64,000 nt of DNA, taken from NCBI RefSeq assembly GCF_047948215.1, contig NC_134456.1, forward strand, positions 201,388,034 to 201,452,033, in the 5' to 3' direction. The notes beneath the pieces are model-generated. The model ran no database searches, was not told the DNA's origin, and saw only the letters and a list, made by a program, of their open reading frames with translations. Made by a program: the position numbers and the translations under genes. The stretch comes from Lycorma delicatula (Eukaryota; Arthropoda; Insecta; Hemiptera; Fulgoridae). Shown here one piece after another: positions 11,665-20,890 of this stretch; the first letter of the stretch is position 1; each line of letters begins with the position of its first letter.

Positions 11665-14600
11665 TAAAATTAACTTAATTACCATTAATTATTATATTAA
11701 TATTTTCCAGCAGATTTACCACCATGTACCACAAAAGGCATTGTATGCTGTAATCAAAAAATTACCCGTTTTATAGCCATTACCCACCGGGTTGGTCTAG
11801 TGGTGAACGCGTCTTCCCAAATCAGCTGATTTGGAAGTCGAGAGTTCCAGCGTTCATGTCCTAATAAAGCCAGCTATTTTTACACGGATTTGAATACTAG
11901 ATCGTAGATACCAGTGTTCTTTGGTGGTTGGATTTTAATTAACCACACATCTCAGGAATGGTCGAACTGAGAATGTACAAGACTACACTTCATTTACACT
12001 CATACATATCATCCTCATTCATCCTCTGAAGTATTATCTAAACGGTAGTTACTGGAGGCTAAACAGGAAAAAGAAAGAAAAAAAGTTTTATTGCCATTGA
12101 ATATGCCCTTTGTATTGTACATTTGACAAGAGATGTAATTTGTTTTCCTAATCCATTTTTCCTCATGAAAACTTGATACAGAATATGCTGTTTTTTAAAC
12201 ATTCCTATCAGCCATTTGATGTGTTAATTTTTTTCAACATTCATACAACTTAAAAGTTAAAGCTTGATTAATTGATTCTAAAATAAAAATCCTGCTGCTT
12301 GTGACGTACAAAATCATTTCTAAACAGTGTTGACATTATCAGAACTTGTTCATTATTTTTACCCACTTTCCATTTAACAATTCACAGATTTATTTTGTTG
12401 TTATATATATATATATGGATATTAAATGGACTTAAAACAAAATATAACTACAACAATATATATATATATATAAACATAATATAAATATTTAAAACTTCTG
12501 AAATTCAGATTATTAGGAAGTTGATAATAATTTTTTTTAAACATGTAATTTAATTTTAATTGGAAATTTCTGCAAATTAACTGATTATGCTACATTTATT
12601 TTTATTTTTTATTATTTATTTTTAATTTTTTTACTATCCTTTTTTATGCAATATAGTATTTTTTAAATGAAATTGTGCAGTGAACTTTTTTTTTGACATC
12701 CTAACAAAACTTGACCACCTGAGAGCAGTATGCTTATAATTATAAATGTAATCTAACCAAACTTAACCTATATCTTAATTAATGAGGTAGGTTAATTTTG
12801 GTTGGATTATATTTATAATTTCTATGCAAATAAGTTTAACTAATAAAATGTAATAAGTTTAACTAATTTAAACATGAGCAATTACTAATACATAATGTAA
12901 AAAAACCAATGAGAGAAACCCGAAATTGTCCAAGTCTTTTACATTATTTCTTCAATTTTTCTAGTCCTTTCAGCTTTCAAATCTCTAACTAAAAAAAAAA
13001 ATTACTTTAAATAGAAATCATAACAACATATACCTGGAAATCATCATTAATCATGTCAAATGCAAAATATAAATGATGGGTTTACAAATGATGGTAGGAC
13101 CTTCTTATCATAGTGGATTTCACGTTCCTAAGATTCAATTTTGTGTCATGTTATATTTTTGTGTATAGTTAATTTATAATGAGGAAATGTGATCATTAAA
13201 AAAGGAATATACATAAGGAATATGAAACAGCAAAAGAGATGATAATCAAAAATAAAATTATAACATGACAAAACAAAGGGTTTATATGAATATTAACAAT
13301 TAAAAATGAAAAAAACAATAAGATAAACTGATAATGAACAAGATATTATTTACTTACCACAATGTTATCTGTGATTTTAATCTTCAGTACACTCTGATTA
13401 TGGGTGTATTTCATAACATAACGAATCTGCAACAGACAATGCATACAACTCATACAAACAAATTATGTCATATTCCTCAAATTCTAACAATATTAAAAAT
13501 GGTAGTTACACCCTCTATGCTATAAATTTATATCAATCAAATTACAAATACACTTGTCAGTCTTGCCTTAGCACATGCATCTTCCCATCTAGCCAAAACA
13601 TTGTGACATTAGGAATTCCAATAAATGCATGAAGTACAGCCATACTTGATATGAATTGTTTTGAGAATGGTTCTGCCAACTACATATATATATATACTTT
13701 CATAGAATTTTATTTTTTTACTTTATAACCATATTATTAAAAATTATAGCACTATACAGAAAAGGGATTAATAGCAACATACATAAAAATAAACAGTAAA
13801 CATTAATAATTTGTTAAATTACCGGGGGTGTTCAATTTAAAGGAGGTTCCATCACTCAGTAGTTTATACTAATATTGATATGAGCTGGGTAAAATAATGT
13901 AGAAGATGTTGGTTTGACTGCAGCTGGAGTGGACTGTTTACTGGCTGCATATTTAAGTACTGCCACTCTGTGTCGAACACTGGCTTTTGAACAAGGTTGC
14001 AATCTTGTGTTTGTTAAAATGTCAATTGCTGAAGAATATGCGGTACCAATGTAGGAATGCAATGCATAGGAATATTCTATTAAGAGCCCAGCATCTTCTT
14101 TTATTAGCGGTTACAGGACTGTCTCGCGAGAGGCAGTAACTGTGATCGCAGGCATCAAACCCCTGGATATTTCGGCTACAGAACATAGCCAGCGGTATGT
14201 TGCAAAAAAGGGAGGCCTTCTTACATCAGGGCGTATGCGTGAGATCGAAGACCAAGGTTACGATTCTTCTACAGGTCGTTATACACATGGTATATTTCCC
14301 AATGTTAGAGAGTTGCAAGCGGTATTGGGTATCCCCTAATCGGCACACGACGCAGTTTCTCTCGGGACATGGTGCCTTTAGGGAGAAATTGGTTAGGTTT
14401 AGGTTGGTTGATTCCAGCAATGTGCGGACTGTAGGGTCGATGACACTGTGGACCATGTCCTACACATTTGTCCCAGTTACTAGGGAACTCAAGAGAGTTA
14501 ACTCCGTTTTGGATCTGCGAGTCAGCTGGAGGACTGGCAGAGAGTGGATAATAGTTGCTGACTTCCTTCACTTCCTCGCCCTGAGCAGGACTGCCGAAGG

Positions 14601-16879
14601 GATTTAGTAGGTGATAGAAACCTGGGTGGCTAGGGACCGCCTGGGCAGTTGACTGGCAGAAGGTAGGTGCTTAAGGCAGCGTGCCTCAGTTAGATTTAAG
14701 AAGTGTCATTTTGATTTTGGAATTAAGCTGTCGGTGGAGTTGCGGCCGCTGACAACGGGCATGGTACTCCTTGTCTCGGGGGGTGCGGTCGCGCTTCGAC
14801 AGGGGCGTTTTATGAGCACATGATACTGTCGGCAGGACGCGGCTGGGTGCCGCTTCGGTGGTATGCAGCGGTGTTTCGGCGGCGGTTAGCGAAAGAAGGT
14901 GAATGTCACGCGGGACTCCGCGATGGAGCTGAGTGGGAGTAGGCGTTCATTCTCCTCTCCCCGGTAGACTGGAACGGAGTCTGTTAGCTTTGCACTCATG
15001 TTGAGTTAATTTAGCGGGTTCTTTAAGGGAACTAGGACCAAATTTCGCTGTGATTAACACTTTTAGTGGGAAAGTTGTTGTAGTGGTTAGTTTGCCTCGA
15101 ATCAGAGACATTCAATGGAATTGGCTCATTAATGGTTAGAACTAGGCGCGGAGTCTTCATTCCGCGGTTAGGCTTCTAGCTTAGTTCCTGAGGGCGACGT
15201 GGTAGCTGCAGGTGTCCGTTGTCTTCTTCTGAAGGCATAAACTTAAAACTATCTCGGGGTGAATTTTACTGATGCAGATGTCCCTCGGGGCATCTGCATT
15301 AGTGGCATCTCTGCAGGGCCTGAACTGAACGCTGTGGTGTGCAATCAGTTTGAGGGCGAGAAGATGTCCTCCATTAAAGCCACTACTGGCTAGGAACAGA
15401 GGGGGTGGTGTAGCGACCGGACACGCTAAGAGATGGGCTCTTCTCCCCTCGGGGGGGGGGGGGGGGGGGAATCGAGATGCCGAAGAACATGTTCATGCTT
15501 GAAGATCGCCTAATAAATCTTTGTGTAGATTAGACCAAGGAAAGATCATTTCACTAGGTTCAGCCCAACTGCAGTGAAGAGAATGCTGAAATTTTTTCCA
15601 TAAGCTAACTATTGTTGATAAGCTAGTTCAATAGTGGCAACATTGGCATTTTAGATCACGTGTTTTTCACAGATGAAGCGTGATTTTACCTTGGTGGGTG
15701 GTATATTATTAGTCAGAACTACCAGACCTGGGTACTGAAAACCTGCATGTTTCTTTTCATCTTCCCCATACCCACAAAAAAATATTCTCACAGAAAAGGA
15801 GAGATAGGTAAATAAACCACTGGACCAATCTTTTACCTGGAGAGAACATGAATAAATTGATTTTTGTTTCATCCTTCCAGAACCAATATACTTTTTGGTT
15901 ATGATTTTTTTCCGTAAACCCTTACCAATCACAAAAAAAGTGTGTGCACCATAACAAAAATGGCCGCCACGGGTAAATTGCTTAAATAAAAAAATGTTAA
16001 AAATAGTTTTAAGGTCCTGAGACATGTAGGAAGCAATAGGTAAGTTTCAATTTTTTCTGTAGTGACAAGGGGTCACTACAAACGGTTTCACCCATTATTA
16101 AAAAGGATTAGATTATCTTGCAAATAATTAATTAGACAATTTACCTAGAACTGTAGTTTCAGGCACCAGTAATGGTATAAATGGGATAACTGTAAATTAC
16201 AATTCAAGTCAGGGCTAAAATTGTTAATATCTCAACAAATACTCAATTTTCTAAATTCGGAAGAAATTTGTCACACAATTAGCGATGAAATAACCTTGGA
16301 ATATGTTTATTCTAATAAAATAAATTAAAAAATTGAGTGTTTGGGCTGCGAAAATTTATGTAAGCAATTAATATCTTTGTTTATTGCAAATAGTATTTAA
16401 AGTGTTTACCGACACACAACGTAAGTGTATTAAAAATTTATTGTAATGAACACATGCTTAATTTTAATTCTTGATACGTACGGAATTCATTAATTGGGAT
16501 CTATTAGTTCACGAGCTTAATAAACGAAACCAAAGAATTCTTAACGCCTGAATCTAAGTATTAGTAAAGCGTCAAACACCAAAATTCAAGTAAATCTTCT
16601 TCATAAAATTATTAAAGTAAAACTGCAAAAACACAACTACAACAAATTACCGTAAAAATTACACTACGAACTGTAAGCAAATAAGTGACATCCACAACAT
16701 CGATTAAAAAAACGAAAATTATTGAAGTTACATACGGTACGATTCTTCGACCATGTGTTAACCTGAAAGCTTCATAGGTTGAACTATCAACCTATCTGCT
16801 TTCAACTCACCTTCATAGGATCTTTCAAATATAAACTCTGTGCAGATTTTTCAAACTCCTCCCAAGTCTTCAAATACAT
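7345..16879 (-). CDS. Srp9: Srp9, signal recognition particle 9 kDa protein (complete, three exons)
   Basis: SRP9 pairs with SRP14 to bind the Alu domain of SRP RNA and pauses translation while ribosomes are targeted to the endoplasmic reticulum. Coding exons, in transcript order, are 16879-16811, 13426-13358 and 7437-7345 (23, 23 and 30 codons plus stop), giving 76 residues; SRP9 is typically 75-86. Exon 1 reads MYLK then TWEEFEKSAQSLYLKDPMK; exon 2 starts IRYVMKYTHN and ends KIKITDNIV; exon 3 starts CLQYKTE and ends NLMRHMASKE. The TWEEF...LY..DPMK and VTD..V CLxYKT patterns are SRP9 hallmarks. Both introns are phase 0 with GT-AG ends (donors gtgagt and gtaagta). The ATG has A at -3. Introns are 3,384 and 5,920 bp and full of transposon debris. 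No coding damage was seen, so it looks functional rather than a retrocopy. Confidence 0.93.
7438..9348. other. Srp9 intron 2, 3' part
   Basis: AT-rich intronic sequence. A hydrophobic minus-strand open frame at 8761-9036 has no recognisable motif and is probably chance. No other element was recognised before the Tc1 element. Confidence 0.5.
9349..10704 (+). mobile_element. Decayed Tc1-like element with both terminal inverted repeats
   Basis: The left end (CAGTATCGAGTGAACAAATT from 9349) and the reversed right end (CAGTGGCAAACAAATTAATC from 10704) are inverted repeats continuing into ATCCGAACA/ATCCAAACA. Each is flanked by TA (9347-9348 and 10705-10706), as expected for Tc1/mariner. Inside, a transposase frame begins at an ATG at 9536 (MDLTPRKRSKIVALSQHIND) and continues as broken blocks: INPR, MKTKILQLAKEHKAWTIE, a first-Asp box reading D-stop-THFF near 9975, and HLQQAPKH. 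At the end, FQDEEIKNH and ESIPKSINDVIKNK are recoverable across frames. It lies in Srp9 intron 2 on the opposite strand to the gene. The transposase is inactive. Confidence 0.85.
11500..11656. repeat. AT dinucleotide microsatellites
   Basis: Two (AT)n tracts, about 11500-11550 and 11625-11656, separated by about 75 bp of AT-rich sequence, in Srp9 intron 2. Length-variable and slippage-prone. Confidence 0.9.
11782..12084 (+). mobile_element. tRNA-derived SINE, family 1, full-length copy
   Basis: The head contains an A-box-like TGGTCTAGTGG (near 11794) and, about 50 bp on, a B-box-like GTTCATGTCC (near 11851), as in tRNA-derived SINEs. A conserved body follows and ends in TAAACAGGAAAAAGAAAG plus an A-rich tail. 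Target-site duplications flank it: GTTTTATAGCCATT (11768-11781) and GTTTTATTGCCATT (12085-12098), 13 of 14 matching. It lies in Srp9 intron 2. SINEs of this type are RNA polymerase III transcripts copied by LINE machinery. Confidence 0.9.
12099..13357. other. Srp9 intron 2, 5' part
   Basis: AT-rich sequence with small (AT)n tracts near 12404 and 12458. No gene or element recognised. Confidence 0.5.
13358..13426 (-). CDS. Srp9: Srp9 coding exon 2
   Basis: 23 codons bounded by acceptor GTTGCAG and donor GTAAGTA. It encodes the central beta strands (IRYVMKYTHN ... VLKIKITDNIV), corresponding to the family's R-x-x-x-K-Y-x-H and K-V-T-D-x-x-V positions. Confidence 0.92.
13427..14082. other. Srp9 intron 1 segment with one unexplained minus-strand open frame
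   Basis: A 68-codon frame at 13856-14062 has a less AT-biased, protein-like composition (SKASVRHRVAVLKYAASKQS) but matches nothing I recognise. It abuts the GC-rich LINE tail and may be an extension of that insertion or part of another element. Confidence 0.35.
14083..15480 (+). pseudogene. R1-like LINE 3' end, GC-rich
   Basis: About 14110-14330 encodes GYRTVSREAVTVIAGIKPLD and later TGRYTHGIFPNV, resembling the segment after reverse transcriptase in R1/TRAS-type LINEs. In another frame, FLSGHGAFREKLVRFRLVDS is followed at 14421-14471 by CADCRVDDTVDHVLHIC, a CX2CX7HX4C zinc knuckle typical of these elements. About 1 kb of unusually GC-rich sequence then follows to a G run at 15451-15469, probably the 3' UTR. 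The composition differs sharply from the surroundings. 5'-truncated and frameshifted; it lies in Srp9 intron 1. The clade name is inference. Confidence 0.68.
15451..15469 (+). repeat. Poly-G homopolymer (19 G)
   Basis: Nineteen consecutive G in an AT-rich locus, preceded by CTCCCCTC. It sits at the end of the GC-rich LINE tail. The length is likely unreliable in assemblies. Confidence 0.9.
15640..15880 (+). pseudogene. Tc/IS630-type DDE transposase fragment
   Basis: Plus-strand frame reads VFFTDEA, stop, FYLGG ... SQNYQTW and, after a frame change, TGPIFY. This matches the first catalytic Asp box (FTDEAWFHLxGY), the NPH region and the GPIFF box of insect DDE transposases. The 124-codon minus-strand open frame over the same bases is probably a shadow. 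It lies in Srp9 intron 1. Confidence 0.55.
16811..16879 (-). CDS. Srp9: Srp9 coding exon 1
   Basis: 23 codons from ATG to the Lys of DPMK, followed by donor GTGAGTTGAA. It encodes the first helix of SRP9, with the conserved TWEEF and LYLKDPMK motifs. Confidence 0.92.
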
Positions 16880-17110
16880 CTTAACTTACTAATACAAATG
16901 TTAGTAAAACGAAGGATACAGAATTAAAAAATAACATGAGTTACAGCAAAACGTTTATACCATAATGTGGGTTTTTAACCTACAATCCTAACAAATAACC
17001 AGTCGCGTTGGAACAACTGTTGAGTACGTTCGATTATTACTCGCAATTCAGAGAGGAAGTGCGAGTGGATTCATAAATATTTTGTAGATTTCTTTAAAAC
17101 AGTAGACGTT
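16880..17110 (-). promoter_or_regulatory. Probable Srp9 5' UTR and promoter region
   Basis: The first 230 bases upstream of the Srp9 ATG are less AT-rich than the flanks and contain CpGs around 17000-17065. The transcription start cannot be fixed from sequence; the assignment is by position only. Confidence 0.3.
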
Positions 17111-17541
17111 CTTTACGTAATACTTTTTTATTAGAACAAAAAAATAAATTATAAACTTTAAAATCCACACATATATCATTATCCATTTATTAACAACAAT
17201 ATATAAACTTTATAATATCTGACATTTGTTGGATTTTTATTGCACATTCATGAAATTAATAAAATAGAACTTTATTATAATTTTTTGTTACGTTAATGTC
17301 TTTCATATCAAAACTAAGTAAATTTAAAATCAAGTACACCTTTTACCTTTAAGCTGGTGAAATTATTTGTTAAACATAAGTTGGAAGTTAGTAATGAAAT
17401 TCATTTTATTTGCATATATAAAAAAAGATAGTCACGGGAACTTAAAGCTGTTAGAGAAGATTATAGCGATATCTATTGATGTAGAAAAAAACTATTTTAA
17501 TCTTTCTTTTCTTGTTTTCAACTGATAGAGACTGATAAATT

Positions 17542-17804
17542 ACCCACCGGCTTGGTTTAGTGGTGAACTCGTCTTCCCAAATCAGCTGATTTGGAAGTTG
17601 AGAATTCCAGCGTTCAAGTCCTAGTAAAGTCAGTTGCTTTTACTCGGATTTGAATACTAGATCGTGGATACCGGTGTTCTTTGTTGGTTGGGTTTCAACT
17701 AACCACACATCTCAGCAATGGTCGAAGTGAGACTGTTCAAGACTACACTCGTACATCATCCTCTGAAATGTAGTTACCGGAGGCTAAACAGGAAAAAGAA
17801 AAGG
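17542..17804 (+). mobile_element. tRNA-derived SINE, family 1, with perfect target-site duplication
   Basis: Same head (ACCCACCGGCTTGGTTTAGT), B box (GTTCAAGTCC) and 3' end (TAAACAGGAAAAAGAAAA) as the copy at 11.8 kb. CTGATAAATT flanks it exactly at 17532-17541 and 17805-17814. It is about 40 bp shorter in the 3' half than the 11.8 kb copy. Confidence 0.9.
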
Positions 17805-17814
17805 CTGATAAATT

Positions 17815-18172
17815 GACATTTAAATGAAAGGTCAGGTTCAGTCAGGAATAATCATTTCATATTTATAGGATAATTCATATTTCGATTTTCATTAAACGCA
17901 AGCGAAAAACTGATGTCTAGTATTGTTTATGAAAATAATGTATTGTTTCATGTTTCTATCCATGACAGTCGGTGGAAATATTAATTTAAAAATATAATCT
18001 TAATTAACGACAAATTTTTATAGTAGGTTGTTTTTTTTATAATGTACTTAAAAGTATTTACATGATCTTGCGATCATCTTCACTGCTTGGCGTTATAATT
18101 TTCACGTGGCGTCAATTGCTGGTGGTAGTAGGTTTGAATTGGCATTGATTTTGTATTGTAATCGTTTATGTT

Positions 18173-18240
<68 letters not shown>

Positions 18241-18329
18241 GTAAATAAAATAATAGGTATAATATATGCCAATATAAAATATTGGTAAAATATATATATA
18301 TTAAGCGAAATATTTTTGTGAACGACAAT
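17815..18329. other. AT-rich spacer with long AT microsatellite
   Basis: An (AT)n tract of about 58 bp lies at 18176-18234. The open frames on both strands through it are artefacts of the repeat (Tyr-Ile runs). Nothing else recognised. Confidence 0.75.
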
Positions 18330-18960
18330 ATACTTGTGAAGAGTGTTTATAAAAACCGTTTCAAGAATTCAGGGGATGGGCGCCCATATCAAAACAAAAA
18401 AACACTTTACCATCAACATAGAATCGGGAACCCTTAGTTTACTGTCTATACCCCATTTTGTTTTACAAAAAATGTTAATTGTTTTCTGACAAAGAAAATT
18501 ACGCCATATTTATTCAAATCCGTTCATAAATAACAATGTTATGGTAAAAATTCTCGAAGTGAGTTACTCTAGATTAAAAAAGTAGTTTTCATTTTCTCCC
18601 TAATAAAATTAAATAACTCGACCTGATCACAACTACAGTAACTTTAATTAATGTTATATTATATTTAATAATATTGAAAGTGTTACAATGAAATAAAATA
18701 TTTTATAATAATAATTATAATAAATAACAATTTTTTTTCTTTTTCTGTTTAGCCTCCAGAACTACTGTAACGTATTACTTCAGAGGATGAATGTAAAGGA
18801 AGAGTAGTCTTGTACAATCTCAGGTTGACCATTATTGAGATGTGTGGTTAATTGAAACCCTATCACCAAAGAACACAAAAAGCTGATATGCGATGACAAG
18901 TTCACCACTAGACCAACCCACTGGGTTAATGAAAAATAATTTGCATTACACATTTTTGTT
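18330..18960 (+). repeat. Direct repeat copy 1 (contains a SINE)
   Basis: Blocks such as CGTTTCAAGAATTCAG, ACTTTACCATCAACATA, TCTGACAAAGAAAATTACGC and ATTCTCGAAGTGAGTTACT recur in the same order at 20005-20545. The repeat ends in GAAAAATAATTTGCATTA (18931-18948), also present in copy 2. A family-1 SINE sits inside this copy only. Confidence 0.8.
18735..18927 (-). mobile_element. tRNA-derived SINE, family 1, internally deleted copy
   Basis: Minus-strand head (CCCAGTGGGTTGGTCTAGTG) and 3' end (TAAACAGAAAAAG) match the family. About 100 bp of the body is missing, and the segment after the A box reads GAACTTGTCATC, as in the fragment at 31.5 kb. It is absent from the homologous position of the second repeat copy. 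Confidence 0.82.
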
Positions 18961-19039
18961 TAATGACAATGTTTAAAAAAAAAAAAATTCAATTTAAATT
19001 TATTTAAGAACAATAAATTATCCTATCAGATAATAAAAC

Positions 19040-19960
19040 ATTAATGAAAGAAACAACAGAGCTGTTGAAAATGTAACCCTCATTCAAAATACATACAGGA
19101 ATTTTTCATTAACTACTTGACCCTTTCAAAGATGCCAGGTGTCTGATGAATCCTCTCAATCCCTTTTAGAATTCTTACGTCAATTCTACAATAACCATGG
19201 GGTTCATATTCAAGAGTTTAAATGACCCCATAACAAAAAGTCAAGAGAATTGGGATCAGAAGACTTTGCAGGCCATGCTACCGGGCCTCCTCAATCAATC
19301 AATCTGTTTGGTTATAGGTACTTCATTTAGGGGATTTCAACTTGTGAGTGTTTAGTAGCAGATCTTCGAGTGAAAGTAGATCAGCCATTAAGAAATGTAA
19401 ATATCTTTCACCATTAAGTGTTTCAGGTAAAAAGCAGACAAATAAGTGGTCAACCAGAATACCAACCCATTACAGAAAACTGATATTGGTGACGTGAAAT
19501 GGCATGAAGATCTTTAATTGATCACATATGGGTGTTAAGAATGCTGATCTCTTGTAAATTTGGCTTTAATGGCATGAAGATTTTTAATTGACCACACATG
19601 GGGGTTAAGAATGGCTGATCTTGTAGATCAGATCAAAGAAAATACAATTCAAACAAGTTTTGATTAGTACATTTTCAGTTAAACCATTGGCATAGACAAA
19701 CATGGTGAGTGTAATCTCGAGATAAAATAGCTTGTACTCACTGATGGTGGTAGGCATGGAGTTGCTGCTCCAACAAAGCCCTCCAAATTGTTGCCAGCTC
19801 TCTAGTATTTTTTTTGACATGGTTAGATATTTCATGTAATACACCCTTCTTGAATTCAAGTGTACATATTAAACATGGTTATCGTAATTTACCACATTTT
19901 TTTCAGGATTTAAGCTTTCTGGGTCTCTGAGCCATCTATGAATGGATAAAACATTGTGTG
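19040..19960 (-). pseudogene. Decayed DDE (Tc/IS630-type) transposase
   Basis: Read on the minus strand, broken frames give DLHAISRHQYQFSV, then LPETLNGERYLHFL, then a GGPVA block, then RIHQTPGIFERV near the 3' end. These match, in order, the NPH region, the GPFFLPETLNGERY region, the WIGRGGPVAWPARSPDL region and the C-terminal RDTPGVFERVR region of a common insect transposase family. Many stops and frameshifts. A tandem duplication of about 58 bp lies inside it. It is flanked by the direct repeats at 18.3 and 20.0 kb. Confidence 0.65.
19499..19626. repeat. Tandem duplication of about 58 bp
   Basis: Two similar units starting at 19499 and 19569 share AATGGCATGAAGAT, TTTAATTGA, CACA and GTTAAGAATG in register (70 bp period). 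It duplicates part of the transposase remnant. Confidence 0.85.
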
Positions 19961-20004
19961 AGAAGGTAACATTTGATTGGGAGTGTTATACCTTTTATCA
20001 TATA

Positions 20005-20545
20005 TCAAAGGGTATATAAAAACAGTTTCAAGAATTCAGAATATGGTCCCCATTGAAATAAAGAAAAAACTTTACCATCAACATATGTCTGGAAATGCTT
20101 AGTTTACCGACTATCCTTCATTTTGTATTTTTAACAAAAAAATGTATTTCTCAGGAATGGTTATTCATATCGAGCTGAAATTTTGTATACTGCAAGGGTA
20201 CCTAGATGTTTACTTGTATAAAAATAATGTAACATATCTCTCAATCCAGTTCAAAATGCTGGCCATGTAAACATTTAATTATTATCTTTGCAACTTCTGG
20301 TTTATTTAAATGTTATGTTTTACAAAAAATGTTAAGCATCTTATGACAAAGAAAATGACACCTTATTTATTCAAATCTGAACTTATAACAAAAATTCTCA
20401 AAGTGAGTCACTACATTAAAAAAAACATTTATTACTGTTATCATGTAATAAATTATAATAATTTAATAATATTGAAATCATGAAAATATTATGATAATAA
20501 TAAATAATATTAATATTGAAAAATAATTTGCATTAAAACAGATGT
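20005..20545 (+). repeat. Direct repeat copy 2 (no SINE)
   Basis: Homologous to 18330-18960 across AGTTTCAAGAATTCAG (from 20024), ACTTTACCATCAACATA, TTATGACAAAGAAAATGACA and ATTCTCAAAGTGAGTCACT. About 120 bp near 20155-20290 has no counterpart in copy 1. The site of copy 1's SINE is uninterrupted here, running from AATAATATT into GAAAAATAATTTGC. Confidence 0.8.
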
Positions 20546-20689
20546 TGTAATTAACAAGTCATTGTTGTAATTGTAAATAAAAACTAATATCCCAGTTTGT
20601 CCTTTGTTATTGATCAAGTGAATACATTGATGTATCTTGTATGAGTTAAATAATTTTTTTTACATCATCTTATTCACCATGGCAGGTAA

Positions 20690-20890
20690 TGTGTTAAAAA
20701 CCATTTTAACAGGAAAGGAAACTGGCTAGAACACTATATTAGAAGGACATGCTTACTAATAGATACAGTTGAAGTTTTGGTAAATGGAAAGAGAGGAAGG
20801 GGATGAGTTTTTGTTGGAGTTTTGATGAGATGGAGTTGTTGAGAGCAGCCATGGCAAGACCTCCCCCTGGCAGAACACAATTAATGAATA
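20690..20890 (+). pseudogene. LINE 3'-terminal coding fragment
   Basis: Encodes HYIRRTCLLIDTVE then VNGKRGRGR-like sequence and, in another frame, LRAAMARPPPGRTQLMN. These resemble the last residues of LINE ORF2 proteins (a GKRGRGR motif, then a WRxAMARPPP C-terminus). 5'-truncated. Confidence 0.5.

Noticed and set aside
15651..16025. 124-codon minus-strand open frame
   Set aside because: The plus strand of the same bases reads as a DDE transposase fragment (FTDEA, GPIFY); the minus frame has no recognisable motif and is probably its shadow plus chance extension.
18080..18328. Open frames on both strands rich in Tyr-Ile
   Set aside because: They are translations of an (AT)n microsatellite, not coding sequence.
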